Source: Serinus canaria
Lineage: Eukaryota > Chordata > Aves > Passeriformes > Fringillidae
Assembly (NCBI RefSeq): GCF_022539315.1
Contig: NC_066323.1
Coordinates: forward strand, 8,793,219-8,857,218
Length of the DNA stretch: 64,000 nt
Direction: 5' to 3'
The notes beneath the pieces are model-generated. The model worked only from the letters and a program-made list of their open reading frames with translations, ran no database searches and was not told where the DNA came from. The position numbers were made by a program, and so were the translations under genes. This document shows, in pieces, positions 18,202 through 27,209 of this stretch (its first letter is position 1; the number at the start of each line of letters is the position of its first letter).

Positions 18202-18349
18202 TAAGCCCCCACTGCCCGGGATTTGGTGTCCCCATGGCTGCTGCAGCCAGAGCAGGGATGCTTCAGAAAGCAGCCTGCAGGTGCCCAACCATGGGGAGGG
18301 AGGGAGGGGAAGGTGAGTCTGTCCCGTGGGGTGCCCTAGGAACATGGGA

Positions 18350-21300
18350 TCAGTGGAAGAGGGGCAGAAGGAGAGCAGGCAGGAGCAGGGCCAGGAAGGT
18401 GCCGTGGGTGCTGGGGCTGGAGTTCCGCTGGCGGCAGTCAGTGTAGGGCTCGATGCAGGCGGCGTAGGCCATGGCATGGGCTACATAGGTCTGCTCCTGC
18501 ACACCGTGGAAGAGGTGGGCCATGGGGCCCCTGGCCAGGATGGCCACGTCCTCACCACCATGGGTCTCCGACTTCAGTGGCACAGCCGCCTGTGGCTGGT
18601 AATCGAACTGCACTGGGTAGGGGAGAGAAGGAGGTGAGGGGGGGCAACGATGGCCCCCAGACTCACCCCACCACCCAAGCCATGGTCTCTGTGTCCTCAC
18701 TGGCTGTTTCTGGGTCCACGTTGGGCCGGTCAGGGCCAGGGTATCCCGGCCCATTCCCATAGAGGAGTGATGTGTAGTACTTCCCATCACTGGCTGTCGT
18801 AGGCGCCAGACCTGGGGAAAGGGTAGTGGAGGAGGAAGATGAGGAAGATCAGCCAAGGAACACCTGGATCATCCCTCTGGTCATAGTCTGGTTGCCACAG
18901 CGCTGGCAGTACCCAGGACAGGGCAGAGCCCCACCGAAGATGGAAGAGCCACGCAGAGTGTAGCCTCCAAAAGTGAAGACGTGTGAGTGGTCAGCGGTGA
19001 CGACGGTGAGAGTGTCAGCCTCATCTGTCATGGTTCCTGCCCGCTCGATGGCACAGTCGAACTCCACCGCCTCCGTCAGTGCCTTATGGGGTGAACCTTC
19101 ATGGTGGCCACGGTCGATTCTGCCACCTGCAGATGGGCACCCACGGTGGGCTGGGAACCGACAGCAGCACGCACACCTCCTACCCACACCCTACAGCCCT
19201 CTCTCACTGGCCCCAGGAACACGAGCCCCAACTTATCTTCCACAAAGAGGTAGAAGCCATTGGGGTTCCTGCTCAGGATGGTGATGGCTGCCTCTGTCAT
19301 CTCGGTGAGTGATGGGTCCAGGGTGGTGTTACGCACCATGTTGTACTTCGTGTCCACGGGTTCAAAGAGACCTGTGAGGGAATGTGTTGGGGACAGCATC
19401 AGTGCCTGAGTGTCACAGCGCCTGTTGGGTCCTGGCACAGGGGTCATTTGTTACCCATCAAATACTTCACGTTGGGGTCGGCAGCAGCTGCCAGCATCTC
19501 TGTCCTGTTCCAGGCATAGCGGGCACCCTGTGGGCAAATCCCCAGGGGGTTAGTGGGTGCCTGGCCCTGTGCCGGGGCAGTGGGCAGAGGAGCGTCCCTG
19601 ATGCATCACGTACCGGCCGTGCCTCCAGCCACATGTCGATGAGGTTGTTGCCGTCCTCGCGTATCCCATTCTGGCTGCTGTCGGCAGGGTACTCAGGGTC
19701 CGGCGTCCCTGCAGGGGTCATGTATATCCGACCACCACCCAGGATCACCTGGAGGGGACAAGGTGTACGAAGAGTTAGTAGGGGTGCCCTGAGAGGCATC
19801 TGTCCCTGCCCTCCTCTTCCTGTATGCAGTGCTCACGTTGATGTCGACGTTGTGGACCAGCTGCCAGGCAATGTCCTTGCAGCCCTGCTGCCGCGCCTCC
19901 TGGGGCATGCTGGCATCTGCGTACCAGTTCCGGTCTACCACGTGAGCGTAGGTTCCCGAGGGCGATGCGTGCTGCACCCGCGTCGTGGTCACGATGCCCA
20001 CCGCCTTCCCTGCCAAACCCCGCTCATCAGGCCCCACCGAGGGCAACACAGGGCCCCCTCCACCAATATATGGGATATCCGCTGGGGCGAAGACCCTGGC
20101 GTGGTGTCCCTGGTCCTCCCAGGGTCTCCCAGCCCTGCATCCCCCGTTACCAGCTTTGCGGGCTCGCTCCATCACTGAGATCACCTCGTTGCCGAATGTG
20201 GTGCTGCACTCTGCGTGGCGGGCTGCTGCGCTCACCCCTATGGTCTTGTAGTTGCCCTTCACCCCACAGAGATAGGCTGTGCCTGTCCCCGCACTGTCAG
20301 GGACATGTCTGTCCACATTGTATGTCTGCCAAGGATAGAGGGAGTCAGGGCAGGGGTCTCCAGTGGGGTCTCCCTGTGGCACACTCATTCACTCACCCAT
20401 GAACGCATGTGGGATGGGGAGGAAACAAATACACAACTGCCAGGGCTACACATATGGGATAACAATGGCCCCATGCCCAAGATTACCATGGCCCCTTTCC
20501 AGCATGCTGGAATTTACCTTAGACAGAGCCATGTATGGGAAAGCATCCAGGGCAAGAGGGGTCTCAGGGCCGAGCTTCCCCTGCTGCTGTGCCTTGAGGA
20601 TGCGGGTGGCTGTGATGGTGGGGACCCCGAATCCTGGGCAGAAAGAGGCTCCTGGTCACCCTCTGGACCAGGTGCCCTGCACACATCCCACTCAGCAGAG
20701 TACTGGCCATGTCAGCCTGCTTCCCAGGGTGCCAGCTGGACTCACCATCCCCAAGGAAAATGATGAGGTTTTTGGCTTCGTGTATCCTGGGCTGGAGTTT
20801 TAAGGAGGCATCGATGGCTGAAGCTGCCTGCTTGTACCAGAAGGATGGATTCTCCTCCTCCGCTGGGACAGTGCAAACGCCCATCAGTCCCAGCACAACA
20901 GCACCTGCATCGCTGGGGCACCCCTGAGGGGTACCCAGACCCCAGGGGTACTTGTTCCCTGTGCACTCCCATGCTGGGGCCTCCTCTCACATGGACCAAG
21001 TGGTTCAGGGGCTTTTTGGGGTGGAGGGACACCGTGCAGGCTTGTAGTGACTGCCTGGCCCCAGGGTCCTGGGGCAGGGAACAAGGGGAGACAGCAAAAC
21101 CAGACATGATGGGGAGTTGTCTGGTGAGTGGGATAGAGCCAAAGCCATGGTAGGGAGTGGTGATAGAGGATACAGGCGCTTCCCCCAGACCAGCCCCCAG
21201 CACAGAAGCAAGCGAAAATCTGGGGGAATACTGGCTCAAAACCCTGAGAAGGGCAGAGGTGACTAAGCCCCGTTCAGCTGGGCAGCCCCAGCTCCCCTCC

Positions 21301-21455
21301 CCAGGCCCTCAGTGGCCAGCCAGGCTGACACCCCGCTTCCCTGGGCACCCACCCCAGCCAGCCGGGCACCCAGCCCCGTCCTTGTCCCCACCTGGGATGA
21401 CAGCGGTGCTGAACCCTGCGCAGAGGCAGAGGGTGAGGGATGCCAGCAGCTGCAT
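18350..21455 (-). CDS. ALPI: Intestinal-type alkaline phosphatase, copy B
   Basis: Eleven exons, 5' to 3': 21455-21392, 20862-20746, 20633-20518, 20325-20151, 20009-19837, 19748-19614, 19527-19455, 19371-19237, 19126-18935, 18811-18701, 18612-18350. These join to 1554 nt, giving 517 aa with no stop or frameshift. It arose with the tandem duplication and is near-identical to copy A. The nucleophile Ser110 and the metal ligands Asp60, Ser173, Glu329, Asp334, His338, Asp375, His376 and the ETHGGED His are all present. Differences: His335 of the GRIDHGHH motif is Arg (codon 19112-19110), Gln106 beside the nucleophile loop is His, exon 10 in the crown domain is strongly changed, and 24 nt are missing in the last exon before the GPI signal. 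Intron 8 (19236-19127) again starts ATAAGT. It is likely functional, with possibly altered catalytic properties (inference). Confidence 0.93.
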
Positions 21456-21560
21456 GGTGAGATCTGACAGGCCAGCGCTGCTGGCAGAGTCTGTAAATCC
21501 AGCAGATGTGGGAGGGACTTTGGACAGGGATCAGCCCTAGCAGGGTGTGTAGAGGTGTGT
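21456..21560 (-). promoter_or_regulatory. Proximal promoter of ALP copy B
   Basis: This is essentially the same sequence as ahead of copy A, including the HNF4-type TGTCCAAAGTCC on the - strand at 21526-21515. Copies A and B should therefore share basal control. The stretch 21561-22137 behind it is a near-identical copy of 14241-14822 and holds no gene that can be seen. Confidence 0.35.
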
Positions 21561-22137
21561 GTCACCACATCTCTGCTGAGTGCAAAGGCCGTGGCCTGGG
21601 CTCGTGTCACCTCCTTGGCTCAAGGTCCTGTGCCTGCTGGGCACAGATGGCTTGGGGCACAGGCCGATGCAGGGACAAGAGGAAATGCAGTGCGGGCAGG
21701 AAATGCTGCCCTGGGCACGGTGCTGTGGTGCCAGGCAGGGCAATGCCCTGTCCCAGGCTGCCACGGGCAGCTCTGACCTGGGACAACGGTGGGTATGGGG
21801 AGCACCTGGGGTCACTTGTGTGCCGAGCGCCCTGCTCTCTTCCCAGGCTTTCGTGAGCAATAAATCCATGGATGTGGACTAAAACTCTGCTCCTTGCTCA
21901 TCCGTTGATAGGAATGTACCAACCCTTGTGTACAGTGCTCCAACCAGGCAAAGCTGCCGAGGACATTGCCTCTCCTCACCCACATTTCATCACCTCCTGC
22001 AGCCCAGTGCCTCCAGTGCTGGTCCCAGGGGAGAGCCAGGAGGCACAGCCAACCGGGGAGGCAGGCACAGGGCAGCACCTCAGGAGGTCACGGCCACTGT
22101 GAGCCTTTGCAGGGCGGATGGAGACAAACAACCTATG

Positions 22138-22143
22138 TTTATT
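22138..22143 (-). terminator. ALP copy C polyadenylation signal
   Basis: AATAAA on the - strand, only about 45 nt after the copy C stop codon, giving an unusually short 3' UTR. The same signal stands behind the orphan exon at 14828-14823. Confidence 0.72.
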
Positions 22144-22186
22144 GCACCCCTTGATCCTGCCCACAGTGGCACTCAGCCAGAGCCTC

Positions 22187-25100
22187 TCAGCCCCTCACTG
22201 TGAGGGCAGCCATGCAGAGGGCCAGGAGGGCGAGCAGAGGCTGTGGGGAGCACCGTGTGCCATGGGAGGCCCTGCGGGCTGCCCTGCACCCAGGCTCTGT
22301 GGCATAGGGCTCGAGGCAGGCGGCGTAGGCCATGGCATGGGCGATGTAGTGCTGCTCCTGCACCCCGTGGAAGAGGTGGGCCATGGGGCCCTGGGCCAGC
22401 ACCACCACGTCTTCCCCACTGTGAGTCTCTGTCTCCAGGGGCACAGCTGCCTGCTGTCTGTAGTCCTTGTCCTCTGCAGGGGGAAGAGGAGAAATGAGGC
22501 TGGGGGTCTGGCTTGCTGACATGTCACAAAGCTGGAGGCACAGCTCCCATCACTACTGAATCAGCCTGATTTGTGCAATGGAGTGACTCCTGAGCCTCAT
22601 AATGGCACCAGGACCCTGTGTGGCATCCATGGCCATGCCAGTGAGGTGCCGCCTCCCGCCACCCTGTGCCTCCACCCAATCCCCAGCAGACTAGTACCTG
22701 CAGCAGGGAGGCTGGCAGCTGGACGGGCCCCGTCATGGATGCTGTAGCCAGGACCATTTCCATAGAGGATGCTGGTGTAGGCTCGCTTGTCTTTGGCTTT
22801 CTTGGGGGCCAGCCCTGGCACAGGGAAAGACATTGTCACCCCCTGTGCCAGCTGGGTACCCCTCCCTAGCTCCTTGCCTGGGCAAGCTCAGCATGCCTTG
22901 GGAGCAACAGGGTGAGGTGGAAAGACGGATGCTCACTGTCCCTCTCCAGGACCCACCAAAGATGGAGTTGCCCCGTGGTGTGCTGCCACCGAAAGTGAAG
23001 ACATGGGAGTGATCGGCCGTCACCACGGTCAGGGTGTCAGCAGGGGACGTGAGCTCTCCCGCCCGTGCCACCGCCCGGTCCAGCATCACAGCCTCCATCA
23101 GTGCCTGCTTGGCTCGGCCACTGTGGTGGCCGTGGTCGATTCTGCCACCTGCACAGAGAATGTGGCTGTCACTCTCTCCCTGGTCCCCTTGGATGGCCAC
23201 CTACTCCCAAGACCTACATCCCACCTCATCCCCAGCCACACTGCCCGCCTGGAGCTACTCATCTTCCACAAAGAGGAAGAAGCCCTTGGGGTTCCTGCGC
23301 AGGATGCGGATGGCCTTTTCCATCATCTCCACGATGGAGGGGTCTGTGGATGTGTTGCGGTTCAGCTCATACTTCATGTCCTTGGGCTCAAAGAGGCCTG
23401 GGGGAGGAGGGTGAGGGGGCCCATGCTGGGGCTGCTTTGTGCCCCTACCGACATGTCCAGAGAGGGGAGGAGGAAGTATTGCCATTGGTGCAGCCAGTGA
23501 TGCTCCTACCCATAAGGTGGCTCACAGAGTCATCTTTGACCGCATCCAGGCCTTTCTTGTCCCAGACATAGCGGGCACCCTGCCAGCGAGAACAGAACCA
23601 GTGCCAATGACACACACCCTGTGCCCAGGCTTCCATCTCCTCTTCCCCCACACACTACCTGCTTGGCACTCAGCCACTCAGCAATCAAGTCCCGACCATC
23701 CTTCCTGGTGCCATTTTGATCTGGGTCCTCTGGATACTCGGGGTCTGGAGTCTGCTTGGGGGTCATGTACATCCTCCCGCCGCCAAGGATCACCTGCAGG
23801 GAGCTCAGCAGACCCTCCCAGTGTTCCTGTGCCCCACCCTCCCGCTCCTGCTCCCCAGCTCACATTGATGTCAGTGTTGTGCACCAGCTGGTAGGCGATG
23901 TCCTTGCAGCCATCCTGCAGGGCATCCTTGGGCATGTTGGCGTCAGCGTACCAGCCCCGGCTGGCCGAGTGCGCGTAGGCTGCTCCGGGGGACGCGTGCT
24001 GCACCCGCGTGGTCGTCACGATGCCCACAGACTTGCCTGCAGCGTGGCCAAGGGTTTACAGGGAGCCCATCCAGCCCTGCACGGCACTGGATGGCCATGC
24101 CCGGCTTTCCAACAGGGTTTCCTGCTGCCCATACCCGCCAGCCTGGCCCGGTGCAGGACAGAGTCCACCTCATTGCCAAAGGTGGTGTGGCATTTTCCAT
24201 AGACGGCTGCCCCGCTCAGTCCCAGAGTCTTGGCATTGGCCTTCACCCCACAGAGGTAGGCGGTGCCCGTGCCAGCGCTGTCGGGCACCTGCCGGTCGAT
24301 GGTGTAGGTCTGGAAGCAAGACGGGTGCAGTGGGGTTTCAAGCAGGAGCAGCAGGAGTGTCCCCCCCAGCCCACCCCACTCACCTTGGCCAGGGCCATGT
24401 GGGGAAAGGTCTCCATGGCCAAGATGCTCTCCTCGCCCGAGTCACCGGCCAGCTGCCCCTTGTAGATCCGAGCTGCTGACATGGTGGACAGCCCCATGCC
24501 TGTGGCCATGTCTGAGTCACTAGGGGGCAGGGGGCTGGACCAGGGACAGCCCTGCCCTCTCCAGGCACTGCCCAAGGGCTTGCCCCAGCCCCATCTTCTC
24601 ATCAGCCACATCCCGTGGTTGTTGGGGAGCTGCAGAGCCTGGCAGTGACCCGGGGCACTCACCGTCACCCATGAAGAGGATGATGTTTTTGGCCCGCTGT
24701 GCTGCTGGCTGCAAGGCCAGGGCCAACTCCAGCCTCCTCCTGGCACCTTTATTCCAGTAGCTCGGGGTTTTCTCAGCATCTGGAGGTGAGAGCAGAGCTG
24801 GGAGCCTCCAGGTGCACCCCTGGGGGTCCAGCATGCCCATCTCTACCCGAGGTGAATTTAGCTGCTATAAGACCCCCCCCTGCCACCATGGAGGACCAGG
24901 AAACCCCAGGAGATCAGCATGGTCTTTTGCAGACCAGACCAGCATTGCTCAGCAACTACCTGCAGAAAGGAAAGTGAGGCACAGTTTAGCAGGGAAGTCC
25001 CTTGTACGTCTTGGCAGAGTGGATGAGGAGCCTGAGGATCAGCCACAGTGAGTGTGCAATGGCTGGGTAACCATGACTGGCCGTGGCTACTGGGCCACTT

Positions 25101-25423
25101 TATCCAAAGTTAGGGATGGAGGTTGGGAGCAGCAGGGATGGGGGGGCAGGGCCTGCTCTGGGGGGAAGCTGAGACCAACCCATTCAAAGGTTGTGGTCTC
25201 AAAGCACCCTGAGGTGGCTGTGAGGGTTCCTATTCACTGGCATCCCAAGGGGAGGTGATGTGGACCCTGGAGATCCCCAAGGAAGTGACACCAGGCCCAG
25301 CATCCCCCACCTGAGGTTCTTACCCCACTGTCCCACACGTCCCCTGTCAGCAGAGACTGCAGCGACGAGCTGGGCGAGGAAGCAGAGGAGAAGGCAGGTT
25401 CCAGAGGAAAGCAGCCGTGCCAT
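22187..25423 (-). CDS. ALPI: Alkaline phosphatase, diverged intestinal-type paralogue (copy C)
   Basis: Eleven exons, 5' to 3': 25423-25324, 24779-24663, 24499-24384, 24309-24135, 24036-23864, 23793-23659, 23579-23510, 23397-23263, 23148-22957, 22814-22698, 22473-22187. These join to 1617 nt, giving 538 aa. The catalytic set is complete: Asp72, Ser122 in VPDSAG, Ser185 in HASPGA, Glu340, Asp345, His349, Asp386, His387 and His461. The intron plan is the same as in A and B, but the sequence differs throughout, so it is an older paralogue. The N-terminus is longer: a hydrophobic signal peptide, then a short charged stretch before DAEKTPSYW. The last cysteine pair is spaced more widely ([11 protein letters not shown] against CIEPYTDC). 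The hydrophobic tail [17 protein letters not shown] suggests GPI anchoring. Intron 8 (23262-23149) starts ATGAGT. A GTG 9 nt upstream of the ATG was not used because the ATG starts the signal peptide well. Assignment to ALPI rather than another cluster member is by synteny only. Confidence 0.92.
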
Positions 25424-25530
25424 GCTGCCCACCCTGCTGCCTCCTGGAATGCTGCCTTAGCCCAGACCCAGGGACAGCCCTTTATGGCTCTTCCCTGTCT
25501 CGTGAGACGATGGGCTGATAACATTCACCG
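25424..25530 (-). promoter_or_regulatory. Proximal promoter of ALP copy C
   Basis: On the - strand CATAAAGGG (CATAAA at 25486-25481) stands about 60 bp ahead of the ATG and could serve as a TATA-type box. A GATA-type site TGATAA lies on the + strand at 25516-25521. These differ from the HNF4-type element ahead of copies A and B. Mammalian intestinal ALP promoters are known targets of GATA, CDX and KLF factors; whether these sites are used here is inference. Confidence 0.4.
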
Positions 25531-26780
25531 ACTATCTCCCAGCCCTCTCAGGGCCCTCCCAATGTCCTTGCCCCACCCTGGGGCCATCCCTGCCCCCACC
25601 AGCAAGGCAGGACCTCCAGCCAGTCCTTGAGGACCGGGACACCTCTGGGCCCCAGCTCCCATGGGGGTGGCTGCCTGTGGGACCCCGAGGAGTGGGAGGG
25701 AGAGCACGGGGCAAAGGGCTGTTTTTGCAGACAGGCTGAGCTGGGCCAGGCTGGATTTGCCTGGTTTCTCCTGAGACAAACCCGAGGAAGGGGACACTGG
25801 CCTGAGGGGTAGGGAGTGGACATATTGGCTTTGGTGTCGGTGTCCTCTGGTCCCCTCTCCTAGCAGAGTCACACGCTGCCTGTCAGCTCCTGGGACAGCT
25901 GGTGCCTGATATACTGGGTGCCCTGGGGCAGCCCATGCCAGCACACTGCACAGCAGGGTACCTGCTGTGGGCAGGAACAGCCCCTGCCACCAGCATCGGG
26001 TGACATCCACCCGTGATTGCACCAGGCCATCTGGAAAGAAAGACACTTGCATGAACACAAGTCCTGCGGACTACAGGTGTCATTGATGGCTTCACCAGCT
26101 CCAAGGAAGTGTGCTGTGCCCAGCCCTGATCCCCCATCCTGACCCAGGCAGTCAAGGTTTGTTTACCTCCTGGCTCCAGCAGATGGCTGATGTGCTGGTG
26201 CTGGCCATGGCTGTCACCACTGATGGGGCAGAGTGATGCAGGGCAGCCTCCGTGCCTGGCACAATGGATCCATTTCTTCTTGCCAGGTGTCAATCCCTTC
26301 ACCAGCCACTGCTTGTGATGATCTGGAGGCTGCCAGAGCAGCCCACACCCCCAACACATATTCAGAGTGTGGGTGGGGGACATGGGGACAGAGAGCAGGC
26401 AGAAGTGGCTGGAGATGGCAGAAGTCAGCTGATCAGTGAGGCACTGGATGCAAGGACATGGTGCCTTAGGATCCCTGAGCAGGGTTAGGCTGGAGGCCAA
26501 GGTGTGAGGGATTGGAGCAGACACACGGGGACTGCTGGTGAAGTCAGAGGGACTGAGGGAATACCTGCAGGATCAGGAGCTGGGAACACCTGCCCTGATC
26601 TCACATCTTCTGGCCAAGCATATCTGAGGCTGGGACAGGCAGTGAGGCCAAATTCCATAATGCCTGGGAAGTGGCAGGCATGGGAATGCAGGGGGCTGCC
26701 CAGAGGTGAATTACTGCTGGGAACACCGAGGGCACAAAATAAAACCTGCACAAGGTCCACACATAGCTGCTGACCCGACT
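25531..26780. other. Intergenic region between ALP copy C and DIS3L2
   Basis: No gene, RNA or repeat can be supported here. The open frames have no recognisable domains and no splice context. An AATAAA on the + strand near 26738 has no upstream + strand gene. Confidence 0.6.
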
Positions 26781-26786
26781 TTTATT
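26781..26786 (-). terminator. DIS3L2 polyadenylation signal
   Basis: AATAAA on the - strand, about 425 nt past the DIS3L2 stop codon. The stretch 26787-27209 is read as the 3' UTR and shows no other feature. Confidence 0.65.
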
Positions 26787-27209
26787 ACATGACACACAAC
26801 CCTGCAAGAAACCCTACTGCACGGCCCCATGGCTGCATCCCACTGCATCCACATCCCACCTGGGATGGTGGAGCCAGCCCCTCTCTGCTCCTTGGGACAT
26901 ATATCCCCTGTCTCAGCCCTCACCATGGGCACTGAAGCTGCAGATGGACACCACTGCCTTAAAAAAAAACATTAAGAAAGCATCATGCTAAAAATACCCA
27001 AGAGTAGAAATGTTCTGCCTGAGGCAGGCTCAAGCCCTGAGCCCTGCTCCCAGGCGGAGTTAAAATCCAAACGAGAAATAAAACCACAATGGTTTTAAAA
27101 CTCAAAACCCCAAAGTCCTTGTGGGTCCCTTCTGTCTCCAGCAGGTACCGGAGCGGGGCCTGGGAGGTGAGGGAGCATCAGCAGTAGGGAGTACACAGAG
27201 CCAGGGCTC

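Larger units (their letters stand above)
15274..22575. repeat. Tandem duplication, unit 2 (ECEL1 fragment, ALP copy B, ALP-C last exon)
   Basis: The second copy of 4119-15262 is only 7.3 kb long because its ECEL1 part lost about 0.7, 2.1 and 1.0 kb. It runs on without a break into the complete ALP copy C, so this unit retains the original right-hand context. Unit 1 retains the original left-hand context (complete ECEL1). Confidence 0.85.

Noticed and set aside
25883..26524. 213-codon - strand frame between ALP copy C and DIS3L2
   Set aside because: It has no recognisable domain, splice context or promoter. Composition and position look like chance.
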